DNA of 64,000 bases, taken from JAFAZJ01 sp050183765. GTDB lineage: Bacteria > Pseudomonadota > Alphaproteobacteria > Reyranellales > Reyranellaceae. The number at the start of each line of letters is the position of its first letter. Position 1 is the first letter of the stretch. The notes under the pieces were generated by a model, which ran no database searches, had not been told where the DNA came from, and saw only the letters and a list, made by a program, of their open reading frames with translations. A program made the translations under genes and the position numbers. Below, piece by piece: positions 16,576-24,770 of the stretch. The stretch spans positions 1 through 64,000 of the forward strand of contig JBFXAZ010000010.1 in assembly GCA_050183765.1 (NCBI GenBank), in the 5' to 3' direction.

Positions 16576-17331
16576 TCACACCTGGTTGGCGCGCAGATCG
16601 CCGTTGCCGAGGATGTCGAACGCCGAGAAGACGTTGATATCCTGCTGCTGCGTGCGCGCCATGTTGCCGAGATCGACCGTGGCGCCCGCCGACCTCGCGT
16701 CCCGCTGGGTGTCGAAGCGCCGCTTGAGGAAAGCGTGGGTGGCGGACGCCGCATCGGTGACGCTGCGATACTGGCCGTCAGGTCCGGGATGCACCCAGTG
16801 CGGCATGAAGAAGCGGAAAAAGCGATCGGCGTTGTGGCCGATCACCAGCGTGTTGAAGCCGATGTAGCAGTTCTGGCTGCTGCCGTCGCCGATGCCGACC
16901 GCTTCGGGAATGTTGACCGCGAAGCCGCTGTTCCTCGTCGTCTTGCAGCCGACCACGATGGTCAGCCGGGGCGCGTGCCCGACGGCACGGCGCGCCGCCT
17001 GCAACCGGGTCGCGTCGACGAGATCGCCGTTGCCGACCTGCAGCTTGGATTCGCTGGCGTGCAGGCTGAGGTAGGCGATGTCTGCCGCGAAGAAGCGCGC
17101 CAGGAACTCATCGCGGGTGCAGGTGAAATCGAAGGCCAGGCGGTCGCCCTTGAACAGGTCGCGCAAGATCGCCTGATACCGCTGGTCGGCCAGCAGGCTG
17201 GCGGCGTCCCAGCCGCGCATGAAGTAGACCGCGCGCTTGTCGGGCGCGGCAAGCGCGGGTGTACTTCGGATCAGCGCCGCGCTGCCTGACAACATGACCG
17301 CCCGTCTCGTTATCGACGGAGTCGCGACCAT
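16576..17331 (-). CDS. Tat-exported protein with possible caspase-like His/Cys dyad
   Basis: The start at 17331 is fixed by AGGAGG seven bases upstream, giving 251 residues. The N terminus reads SITRRAVML then a hydrophobic stretch to ALAA, which looks like a twin-arginine signal. The mature part has two hydrophobic strands ending in AYLSLH91 and TIVVGC129, spaced as the catalytic His and Cys of clan CD (caspase/CHAT-like) peptidases. HASES and GCKTTRNSG would be the corresponding loops. I do not recognise the exact family and the peptidase call is inference. Gene order suggests co-transcription with the downstream acetyltransferase. Confidence 0.6.
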   Translation of the reverse strand: MVATPSITRRAVMLSGSAALIRSTPALAAPDKRAVYFMRGWDAASLLADQRYQAILRDLFKGDRLAFDFTCTRDEFLARFFAADIAYLSLHASESKLQVGNGDLVDATRLQAARRAVGHAPRLTIVVGCKTTRNSGFAVNIPEAVGIGDGSSQNCYIGFNTLVIGHNADRFFRFFMPHWVHPGPDGQYRSVTDAASATHAFLKRRFDTQRDARSAGATVDLGNMARTQQQDINVFSAFDILGNGDLRANQV

Positions 17332-17435
17332 TGCCAACCTCCTGCGGTACCGGCTCAGGCCAGCTGCATTGTGCTCTATGCCAGTAGCCAACTCATCCTG
17401 CAACGTACCTAGCCGAACCACAGTATTGATGCGTG

Positions 17436-17687
17436 TCACAATGCCATTATTTCTTGAAGGTCCCGCGCTGTCTTCTCAAGGATAGCTCGGAAGCACACAT
17501 CGCAGGTACGTCTTGGGGTTGAGAATCCGCTACCGAGTTTGGGTATCTCGATACACGTCGTCCCCGCAGACAAATCCACATGGCATCGATAGCATTTTGA
17601 CTTCCGAATGACGGTTGCGCGGCGTGGACGTCCGTTGGTGCTGCCAATAAGCGACGGTATAGGGCCTCTAGGCTTGGCGTTTTTCAT
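17436..17687 (-). CDS. Small zinc-ribbon-like protein
   Basis: This 83-residue basic protein has C32-x2-C35 and C62-x2-C65 pairs (CYRC and CDVC), plus C45, a pattern that fits a single zinc-binding ribbon or treble clef. Its ATG at 17687 lies inside the last 20 bases of the helicase gene, so translation is probably coupled and the two products may act together. It is part of the lower-GC segment. Function unknown; nucleic-acid binding is the natural guess from the Cys pairs and basic N terminus. Confidence 0.6.
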   Translation of the reverse strand: MKNAKPRGPIPSLIGSTNGRPRRATVIRKSKCYRCHVDLSAGTTCIEIPKLGSGFSTPRRTCDVCFRAILEKTARDLQEIMAL

Positions 17688-19689
17688 AGTCGCCCTTCGC
17701 CTTTCTCACGCGACGGACCAGTGTCTGCAAAAGATCATCGAGGTCATCAAGGATTGACCGGAACTCCTCGATTGAGGCTTGCGCCCGATCCTTTCCGAGC
17801 CGCATTTGGATCTCGCCGTTGACCATCATAAGCGCCGAGACGTAGTTATTGACACCATTCAATCCCAGCGATTTGTACTTGCGCGATAGTTCCGTACCCG
17901 TCATCGCCAATTCAACATGATTCAGTACGATACTCGCGAGCCGTTTGGCTTGCTCATTGAGCCTCTTGCGCGCCTCCTCCCATTCCCGCTGTGGCTGTAC
18001 TAGGAATGGCGCGGTTGCCGGTCCTTTGCGCAAAGGCGCTTGCTGCGCCTTCTTCACCATTTCCTCTGCTTGGCTGGGATCGAGCCCATAGAGTCTCAGT
18101 CGTTCCTTCAGATCGTCGATGATCTGTTGATCCTCGGCCGAGGTAAAGTCCTCTTCCCATAGGGAATCGACGATCTCATTGTGGACCACAATGCGGTCGG
18201 TCGCACGGAGACGCGCTGTTCCATCCTGTACGTTTGGAGGCAATTCAGGCTCTTCGCCACCGATGACTTTGTCCCAGAACGCCTGGTCATCACTTTCAAA
18301 CTGCCTAAATTCTTTCAGTCGTTCGTCAAGATTCATACCGAGATGTGTAACGATATGACCGACGTTGTCCGGATGCGATGGATCGTTCTGCACAACCACA
18401 CGCATGATACGTCCGACGAATTGGATGTATGGGGATAGCGCCCTGAACGGCCGAAAGACTGCGGCCACGCTGAGCTTCGGATGGTCGAAGCCCTCACCTA
18501 GCATTTGGACCTGTATGATGCAGTCCAACGTTCCGTTGCGAAGGGCACCGAGAATCGTGGCTTGCTCATCCGAGCTTTGTTTGCTGTGAACTACCTCGGC
18601 ACTAAAGCCTCGCTCCTGGTAAAGCGAACGGATTTCCTTTGCATGATTTATGGAGCAAGCAACTGCGATCAACTGATGTTGAGTGCCGGTCTGGCGAAGC
18701 TCCCCCAGCTTTTCGAGGCTGCTGTCGACGATATGTTGATTGCACAGTCGCGCCAGAGCAACCCCGCGGCTAAACCACTCCTCCTCCTTGAGTTCCAATA
18801 GCTCGTCCAACGTATACGATCGGCCACGTTCGTCACTAAAGCCCAGCTCGATAATCGATGGCGCAACATAACTAGCCTTCAGGCGTTTGATGTATCCCTT
18901 GAGCGCTGCGTTACGGAACGGATAGCGAAAAACCAGTTCCCCATCCAATTCCTGACGGTCGCTACGGAATGGTGTGGCCGTTAGGAGAACGACTTTCGCC
19001 TTCGGAAATCGATCGATAGCCTTTTGCCAACTCATCGCCGCGCTGTGATGAGCTTCATCAACGATGATCATGTCGAAGAAGTCGTCGGAGAACTGTGCAA
19101 GCCATTTATCGGTGTTCGTCGCGAGTTGTTGTACGTTGGTAATGACCACGTGCGACTTAGTTGCGACAGATAGATTGCCACTGTCCAACGTACAGGCGAG
19201 TGGTCCTGAGATCATTTGATCTTGCTTGAGGACTCCAGATTTGCGCCAAAAGCACTTTTGACGATTGGTTATATCCATCGCCTCATAGAGGCCATCCTTA
19301 ATCGTAAGGTTAGGGGCGATCACCAGAACCCGTCCTGCTGCGATACCCAGAGGAAGGATCGACGCGAGTCCAGTTTTGCCGCATCCAACAGGCAGTTGGA
19401 TTATCGCCTTGTTTTTTCCTGCCCTGAAGAACTCGTACGCTCGCAGGTATCCGTCACGCTGCGGGTCGCGAAGGTTCTGATTGCTGTCGATCGAAAAATC
19501 GAGGTCCAAAAAATAAGTGCCTAACGGTCGTTTGGATTGGACCCACCCATCAAGCGCGGCTTTCTCGAATACCCACTTCTTCCCGATCTTTCGCGCTGGG
19601 ATCTGACCATTGCGTGCGAGCTCATAGAGCACAGTCTTTCCCATCCCGAGATATGAGGCGGTGTCTTCCAAGGTGAGCCAGCCATCCAT
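17668..19689 (-). CDS. HTH-SF2 helicase fusion protein (DEAH box)
   Basis: The 673-residue protein starts with a MerR/excisionase-type helix-turn-helix (about residues 1-50, LTLEDTASYLGMGKTVLYELARNGQIPARKI). A full superfamily 2 helicase follows: Walker A PVGCGKT (100-106), DEAH at 211-214, ATPF near 238-241, a second RecA domain with QMLGEGFDHP, and motif VI QFVGRIMR. The last 150 residues are charged and helical. No nuclease motif is visible. The start is the ATG at 19689; a TTG at 19701 is an alternative. It is divergent from a UvrD-like helicase across a shared palindromic operator that the HTH could bind. Base composition is clearly lower in GC than its neighbours, suggesting horizontal transfer. 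A defence or mobile-element role is inferred. Confidence 0.82.
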   Translation of the reverse strand: MDGWLTLEDTASYLGMGKTVLYELARNGQIPARKIGKKWVFEKAALDGWVQSKRPLGTYFLDLDFSIDSNQNLRDPQRDGYLRAYEFFRAGKNKAIIQLPVGCGKTGLASILPLGIAAGRVLVIAPNLTIKDGLYEAMDITNRQKCFWRKSGVLKQDQMISGPLACTLDSGNLSVATKSHVVITNVQQLATNTDKWLAQFSDDFFDMIIVDEAHHSAAMSWQKAIDRFPKAKVVLLTATPFRSDRQELDGELVFRYPFRNAALKGYIKRLKASYVAPSIIELGFSDERGRSYTLDELLELKEEEWFSRGVALARLCNQHIVDSSLEKLGELRQTGTQHQLIAVACSINHAKEIRSLYQERGFSAEVVHSKQSSDEQATILGALRNGTLDCIIQVQMLGEGFDHPKLSVAAVFRPFRALSPYIQFVGRIMRVVVQNDPSHPDNVGHIVTHLGMNLDERLKEFRQFESDDQAFWDKVIGGEEPELPPNVQDGTARLRATDRIVVHNEIVDSLWEEDFTSAEDQQIIDDLKERLRLYGLDPSQAEEMVKKAQQAPLRKGPATAPFLVQPQREWEEARKRLNEQAKRLASIVLNHVELAMTGTELSRKYKSLGLNGVNNYVSALMMVNGEIQMRLGKDRAQASIEEFRSILDDLDDLLQTLVRRVRKAKGDYEKRQA

Positions 19690-19705
19690 GCGTCGTTCCA
19701 ATCAC

Positions 19706-19723
19706 TCATTTGACAGCAAATGA
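19706..19723. promoter_or_regulatory. Operator-like palindrome between divergent helicases
   Basis: TCATTTG and CAAATGA form a perfect 7-bp inverted repeat around ACAG. A second short palindrome TGATATCA follows at 19721-19728. The site overlaps the -35 of the rightward promoter and the -10 of the leftward one, so one bound protein could silence both. The helix-turn-helix of the SF2 helicase is the obvious candidate binder. Confidence 0.6.
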
Positions 19724-19739
19724 TATCAGATGATAGAAT
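19710..19739 (+). promoter_or_regulatory. Sigma-70-like promoter for the UvrD-like helicase gene
   Basis: TTGACA (19710-19715) and TAGAAT (19734-19739) are separated by 18 bases, close to the sigma-70 consensus. Transcription would start near 19746. This excludes the ATG at 19720, which lies inside the promoter, and supports the start at 19774. Confidence 0.65.
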
Positions 19740-19747
19740 AACGTCAA
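19720..19747 (-). promoter_or_regulatory. Possible promoter for the HTH-SF2 helicase gene
   Basis: On the minus strand TTGACG (19747-19742) and TATCAT (19725-19720) are 16 bases apart, with the gene's ATG at 19689. The -10 overlaps the palindrome at 19706-19723. Spacing is one short of optimal, so confidence is moderate. Confidence 0.45.
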
Positions 19748-19773
19748 CTTGGTACGTTGGTGAGCAGCTCCCG

Positions 19774-21699
19774 ATGACATGGTCCGATGGTCTTGAGCGT
19801 GGCTCGCCAGCCTACGAAATCGCGGCGTGCGCGAATTCGCGCCTAAGGGTTGTTGCTGGACCCGGCACCGGCAAATCGTTTGCAATGAAGCGGCGCGTGG
19901 CGCGACTTCTTGAAAACGGAGTAGACCCATCCTCGATACTGCCGGTCACATTCACCCGCGTAGCGGCGGAGGATCTCCATCGCGAGTTGGTGGGTATGGG
20001 CGTTGCCGGCTGCGACGAGCTCGAAGGGCGAACGCTTCACAGCTTGGCGTTCAAGGTATTGATGAGCGAGCATGCGCTCACAGCGACTGACCGGACTGCA
20101 AGACCGCTCAACGACTTCGAGATGCAGCCGCTTCTTGCGGACCTTGCCGGAAGTCACGACGGCAAGCGCAGCGTAAAGAAGCGCATCAAGGCCTTTGAAG
20201 CAGCTTGGGCGCGACTACAATCTGACGAGCCGGGCTATGTGCAGTCAGCAGCGGATGCAGCGCTGGAAGGCGATCTTGTTGAGTGGCTTAGGTTCCATCG
20301 GAGCATGCTCATCGGCGAAGCGATTCCGCTCGTCTATCATTACCTCAGAGACAACCCAGCTGCTCCAGTCTGTTCCGAGTTCTCGCATATCCTCGTAGAC
20401 GAATTCCAAGACCTCAACAAAGCCGAACAAGGGGTGCTGCAATTGCTGTCAACCTCGGCTGAGGTTTGCATTGTCGGCGACGATGACCAGTCAATATACA
20501 GCTTCAAGCACGCGCACCCGGACGGGATCAGGCAGTGGCTTGTGACTAACGCTGGCGCCGCCGATCTTGAACTCGCGGAATGCCGTCGATGTCCAACCCG
20601 TGTTGTCGTCATGGCAAATGCGCTCATCGCGCACAATCAAGATAGGCCTGTACCGCGGGCACTGAACCCACGTGCACAGAATGGCCCTGGTGAAATTGAT
20701 ATTGTGCAGTTTGGGACGCTCGCCGACGAAGTCCATGGAATCGTCACCACCATTGAGGAGTTGGTGGCGGCAGGCACGCCCCCTGGTGACATCCTTGTCC
20801 TCGCGCAGCGTAGTGTAATCGGTACACCCATCTATGACGCGCTCGTGGCGCGCCAAGTCCCCACACGCTCCTACTATGCCGAGTCAGAACTCGACGACGA
20901 AGAGGCGCAGACGCGGTTTGCGACGCTCAAGCTATATGTCGATCGAGAGGATCGTGTCGCGCTCCGATGGCTTCTCGGACTCGGCAGCAATGACTGGCGA
21001 GCACGAGCCTACCAGAGACTTCGCACACACTGCGAGGACGCCAACGTTGCCCCGTGGCAGGCGTTAGAACAGCTTGCCGCTGGCATCATAGCAATTCCCT
21101 ACACAAGGCCCCTCGTAGAGCACTTCAACACCATTCGCGAAGCACTGGATCGGCTCGAAGCGCTGCCCGGAGTGGCGGAAGTAATTGACGACCTGCTACC
21201 GGATGGCAACGACGGCGTGCGCGATCTGCGCGCCTTGGCACTCCAGATACTCGAAACAACCGGTGACGATCGTGAAGCGTTTCTGGCTGAGCTTACGACC
21301 TCGATCGCTAGGCCGGAGGTACCTACCGAGGTTAGCGACGTCCGGATCATGAGCCTGCACAAGAGCAAGGGGCTCAGTTCACCAGTGACCATCGTCGCCG
21401 GTTGCGTACAGGGGTTACTGCCGCGCCTTCCAGACGCCGACCTTTCTCTAGCGGCACGACGTGCTCAATTGGAGGAGCAGCGCCGACTGTTTTACGTTGG
21501 AATCACCCGTGTAAAGGCGGTCCCCGAGGAAGGAAAGCCAGGAAGGCTGATGCTGACGGGCTCACGCCAAATGCCGACCGCAGATGCGATGAGGGCCGGG
21601 ATACAACACGTCGGCACGAGCTATGGAAACGCCCGCCTGAACGCGAGCCAATTCATCCGGGAGCTTGGACCCACCGCACCGACTTCACGGAGAGGATAG
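19774..21699 (+). CDS. UvrD/Rep-like superfamily 1 helicase
   Basis: From the ATG at 19774 (GGTGAG nine bases upstream) the product is 641 residues. The SF1A motifs are present: Walker A AGPGTGKS (28-35), motif Ia around VTFTRVAAEDL, DEFQD (209-213), GDDDQSIYSF (235-244), SLHKSKGL and FYVGITRVK. It is shorter than UvrD/PcrA (about 720) and lacks a visible nuclease domain. A 3'-5' DNA unwinding activity is expected. It faces away from the HTH-SF2 helicase and shares its lower GC. An upstream in-frame ATG at 19720 is rejected because it falls between the -35 and -10 of the promoter. Confidence 0.88.
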   Translation: MTWSDGLERGSPAYEIAACANSRLRVVAGPGTGKSFAMKRRVARLLENGVDPSSILPVTFTRVAAEDLHRELVGMGVAGCDELEGRTLHSLAFKVLMSEHALTATDRTARPLNDFEMQPLLADLAGSHDGKRSVKKRIKAFEAAWARLQSDEPGYVQSAADAALEGDLVEWLRFHRSMLIGEAIPLVYHYLRDNPAAPVCSEFSHILVDEFQDLNKAEQGVLQLLSTSAEVCIVGDDDQSIYSFKHAHPDGIRQWLVTNAGAADLELAECRRCPTRVVVMANALIAHNQDRPVPRALNPRAQNGPGEIDIVQFGTLADEVHGIVTTIEELVAAGTPPGDILVLAQRSVIGTPIYDALVARQVPTRSYYAESELDDEEAQTRFATLKLYVDREDRVALRWLLGLGSNDWRARAYQRLRTHCEDANVAPWQALEQLAAGIIAIPYTRPLVEHFNTIREALDRLEALPGVAEVIDDLLPDGNDGVRDLRALALQILETTGDDREAFLAELTTSIARPEVPTEVSDVRIMSLHKSKGLSSPVTIVAGCVQGLLPRLPDADLSLAARRAQLEEQRRLFYVGITRVKAVPEEGKPGRLMLTGSRQMPTADAMRAGIQHVGTSYGNARLNASQFIRELGPTAPTSRRG

Positions 21700-21700
21700 C

Positions 21701-22267
21701 CTAGCTTTCGGCGACCCCTGGTCCTCGTAGCTGGCGCCAGGTCGCGGCGTCGATATCGTACCGCACGACGTCGAGACCCTTGTACCGGCCATCGGCTCCA
21801 CGCGTCATGCCCAGCCGTTTCATCAGGCCCCAGGAGCGCACGTTGGTTTCCAGCGTGATCGCGAGGATCGACGGCAGGCCCACGACATCGAAGCCGAAAT
21901 CCAGCGACGCCGACGCGGCTTCGCGGGCATATCCCCGGCCGTGCAGCTCGGGCAGGAACGCGTAGAGCACCTCGGTGCCGTCGAACTCCGGCAGGAAGCG
22001 CAGACCGACATGGCCGACCAGGCGTCCCTCGCGCGCCGCGCCATCATGCATCGCGACGCGCTCGAACGCGCCCCAGGGCGCGTAGCCGCGCGCGCTCCAG
22101 TCGGCGGCGAACGCATCGATGGTGGCACGCGCGCGCTCGAGCGGATCGCCCGGCGATGTCGGCAGCCACGCTGCGATTCCGGGATGGAAGCGCATCGCCA
22201 CATAGGCTTCGGCATCGCTGGGCGAAAGCGGACGCAGGATCAGGCGCGATGTGACGACGACACTCAT
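21701..22267 (-). CDS. GNAT-family N-acetyltransferase (RimJ/RimL type), paralogue of 16051-16572
   Basis: The 188-residue protein has TSRLILRPLSPSDAEAYVAMRFHP at its N terminus, GHVGLRFLP, and an acetyl-CoA loop LHGRGYAREAASASL. All three segments line up with the GNAT at 16051-16572 (PADAEAYAAVRYHP, GHCGLRW, QGKGYAREAARAAL). The two genes flank the low-GC island on the same strand. It is convergent with the UvrD-like gene, only a base apart. The acetylation target is unknown. Confidence 0.9.
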   Translation of the reverse strand: MSVVVTSRLILRPLSPSDAEAYVAMRFHPGIAAWLPTSPGDPLERARATIDAFAADWSARGYAPWGAFERVAMHDGAAREGRLVGHVGLRFLPEFDGTEVLYAFLPELHGRGYAREAASASLDFGFDVVGLPSILAITLETNVRSWGLMKRLGMTRGADGRYKGLDVVRYDIDAATWRQLRGPGVAES

Positions 22268-22349
22268 GGCCCCAGTCTATCCGAGCCTCGACTCGTCTGC
22301 GCCCGCTGGCCATGATCGGGTGAACGACCGTTCACCGGAGGGACGCGCC

Positions 22350-23618
22350 ATGGACTTCGACATTCCCGCCGAGATCGCCGCCTATCTGCGCGAGCTCGAC
22401 GCCTTCATCGAGCGCGAGATCCGGCCGCTGGAGCAGCAGGACGACAACATCCGCTTCTTCGATCACCGCCGCGAGCACGCGCGCACCGACTGGGACAACG
22501 ACGGCCAGCCGCGCCACGAGTGGGAAGACCTGCTCAAGGAGATGCGCCGGCGCGCCGACAAGGCGGGCCATCTGCGCTTCGCCCTGCCGAAGGCGCTGGG
22601 CGGCAAGGACGGCTCGAACCTCGCCATGGCGATCATCCGTGAGCATCTCGCGCACAAGGGGCTGGGCCTGCACAACGACCTGCAGAACGAAAGCTCGATC
22701 GTCGGCAATTTCCCGGTCGCCCTGCTGATGCATCACTTCGGCACGCAGGAGCAGAAGGACGCGTTCATCGAGCCGATGTTCGCCGGCACGAAACGCGTCG
22801 CCTTCGGCTTGACGGAACCCAAGCACGGCTCCGACGCCACCTTCATGGAGACCACCGCCGTGAAGCAGGGCGGCGACTGGGTGCTCAACGGCATGAAGCG
22901 GTTCAACACCGGCATGCACACCGCGACGCACGACCTCGTTTTCGCCCGCACCTCGGGCAAGGCGGGCGACGCGCGCGGCATCTCGTGCTTCCTGGTGCCG
23001 GTGAGCACGCCGGGCTTCAAGGTCGAGTACATGTGGTGGACCTTCAACATGCCCAGCGACCACGCCGAGGTGTCGCTGACCGACGTCAAGGTCCCCGCCT
23101 CGACCATGCTGGGTGCGGAAGGACACGGGCTCGACGTGGCGCAGACCTTCGTGCACGAGAACCGCATCCGCCAGGCCGCCTCGTCGCTGGGCGCGGCGCA
23201 GTACTGCATCGACATGAGCGTCGCCTACGCCAATCAGCGCGTGGTCTTCGGCAAGAAGCTGTCGAGCAACCAGGCGATCCAGTTCCCGCTCGCCGAGCTG
23301 CACACCGAGGCCGAGATGGTGCGCGGGCTGGTGCGCAAGACGGCGTGGCACCTCGATCGCGAGCACCACATGGATGTCAGCCCCTGGGTGGCGATGGCCA
23401 ACTACCGCGGCAACCGCCTGTGCTGCGACGCCGCCGACCGCGCCATGCAGGTGCATGGCGGCGTCGGCTACTCCAGGCATTTCCCGTTCGAGCACATCTA
23501 CCGCCACCACCGGCGCTATCGCATCACCGAAGGCTCGGAAGAGATCCAGATCCGCCGCATCGCCGGCTCGATGTTCGGCTACTGGGGCACGCAGCGGAAG
23601 CCCAAGGCGGCGGAGTAA
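22350..23618 (+). CDS. Acyl-CoA dehydrogenase
   Basis: The 422-residue FAD enzyme shows the acyl-CoA dehydrogenase pattern: a helical N-terminal domain, GLTEPKHGSDATFMET in the middle beta domain, and a C-terminal helical domain with MQVHGGVGYSRHFPFEHIYRHHRRYRITEGSEEIQ. The Glu in ITEGSEE lies where many members carry the catalytic base or near it. The ATG at 22350 follows GGAGGGACG. It would oxidise an acyl-CoA to the enoyl-CoA and pass electrons to ETF. The unusually long acidic N terminus suggests a member acting on branched or large acyl groups, but this is uncertain. Confidence 0.9.
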   Translation: MDFDIPAEIAAYLRELDAFIEREIRPLEQQDDNIRFFDHRREHARTDWDNDGQPRHEWEDLLKEMRRRADKAGHLRFALPKALGGKDGSNLAMAIIREHLAHKGLGLHNDLQNESSIVGNFPVALLMHHFGTQEQKDAFIEPMFAGTKRVAFGLTEPKHGSDATFMETTAVKQGGDWVLNGMKRFNTGMHTATHDLVFARTSGKAGDARGISCFLVPVSTPGFKVEYMWWTFNMPSDHAEVSLTDVKVPASTMLGAEGHGLDVAQTFVHENRIRQAASSLGAAQYCIDMSVAYANQRVVFGKKLSSNQAIQFPLAELHTEAEMVRGLVRKTAWHLDREHHMDVSPWVAMANYRGNRLCCDAADRAMQVHGGVGYSRHFPFEHIYRHHRRYRITEGSEEIQIRRIAGSMFGYWGTQRKPKAAE

Positions 23619-23623
23619 GCCTT

Positions 23624-23777
23624 TCTTCTCCCCGCGAAGGCGGGGAGAAGGTGCCCGAAGGGCGGATGAGGGGCTTCGCGGCGTTCCAACAGCAACAGCA
23701 TTCGTTGTTGCGCGAAGAAGCCCCTCATCCGCCTCGCTGGCGCTCGGCACCTTCTCCCCGCCTTCGCGGGGAGAAGG
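23624..23777. repeat. Palindromic repeat family A, copy 4
   Basis: Hairpin ends CTTCTCCCCGC/GCGGGGAGAAG on both sides and the GGGCGGATGAGGGGCTTCGC block with its inverted partner are all present. The central spacer differs from other copies. It lies between the acyl-CoA dehydrogenase and DMT transporter genes. Confidence 0.85.
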
Positions 23778-23810
23778 AAGCAACGGCATCGCCCTTGCAC
23801 AGAGAGTCGC

Positions 23811-24716
23811 ATGTCCGAGTCCCCAGGCAGGCAGCGCGCGGGCGACGCGCTGATGCTGTTTTCCGTCGTCGTCTTCGGGTCGAGCTTTCCGTTCGCCAAG
23901 CCCCTGGTCATGGCAATGGACCCTCTGCTGTTCAGCTCGACGCGCGCGCTGTTCTCGGCGGCGTTCCTGTTCGCGGTGCTGCTGGCGTCGCGCCGGCCCG
24001 TCCTGCTGCCGCGGCGCGAATGGCTGCCGGCGATCGGCGTCGGCCTGTTCGGCTTCACCTTGTTCCAGGGCTCATGGGCATCGGCGCTGCGCGAGGCGCC
24101 GCCCGGGGTCGCGGCGATCTACCTCGCCACCTCGCCGATCTGGGCCGCGATCTTCGCGCGCATCGCGGGCAAGCGCATGGCGCCGACGGCCTGGATCGGC
24201 CTGGTGATCGCGCTGATCGGCGTGTTCGTCGTGGTCAACAACGACTTCGCGCGCATCGTCGTGCGGATCGATTCGCTGCGGCCCGCTTTGTGGTGGCTGG
24301 CCAATGCCATGGGCTGGGCGCTGTTCGTCAACATCTCGGCGCCCTTCGTGGCGCGCGTCGGACCGCTGCGCTCCGGCGCGTGGATGTCGGCGGTCGGCGC
24401 CGCGACCCTGCTGTGCATCGCGCTGGCCTGGGGTGGCGACCTGCGCGCCTTCCTGCGCTTCGACATCGGTCTGTGGGCGGCCTTCGGCTACATGGCGCTG
24501 GTCGTCGGCGGCCTGTCGTTCCTGACCTGGAATCTCGGCCTCGACCGGCTCGGCGCGCCGCGCGCGATGCTTTTCATGTACCTCGTGCCGGTCGCCGCCG
24601 TGTGCATCGCCGCGGCCGTATTCGGCGATCCGCTCACGGCGCCGCGCATCGCCGGCGGCATCGTGGTGCTGGGCGGCGTCGCGCTGACCCGCGCCGGCAT
24701 GGCGAAACGTGGCTGA
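23811..24716 (+). CDS. DMT-superfamily (EamA) transporter
   Basis: The 301-residue protein has about ten hydrophobic segments arranged as two EamA repeats; the first opens with GDALMLFSVVVFGSSFPFAKPLV. It ends GGIVVLGGVALTRAG, typical of the last helix. It should export metabolites or drugs across the inner membrane. The substrate cannot be told from sequence. It begins 33 bases after a family-A repeat. Confidence 0.88.
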   Translation: MSESPGRQRAGDALMLFSVVVFGSSFPFAKPLVMAMDPLLFSSTRALFSAAFLFAVLLASRRPVLLPRREWLPAIGVGLFGFTLFQGSWASALREAPPGVAAIYLATSPIWAAIFARIAGKRMAPTAWIGLVIALIGVFVVVNNDFARIVVRIDSLRPALWWLANAMGWALFVNISAPFVARVGPLRSGAWMSAVGAATLLCIALAWGGDLRAFLRFDIGLWAAFGYMALVVGGLSFLTWNLGLDRLGAPRAMLFMYLVPVAAVCIAAAVFGDPLTAPRIAGGIVVLGGVALTRAGMAKRG

Positions 24717-24770
24717 GGCCGGCGCGATGGCGTATAGCTCCCTGCCCCGCCCGGCGCGGAAGGAGCGAGC

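Noticed and set aside
19720..19722. ATG start for the UvrD-like helicase
   Set aside because: It lies between the -35 and -10 of the gene's own promoter. The ATG at 19774 has a ribosome site and a normal leader.
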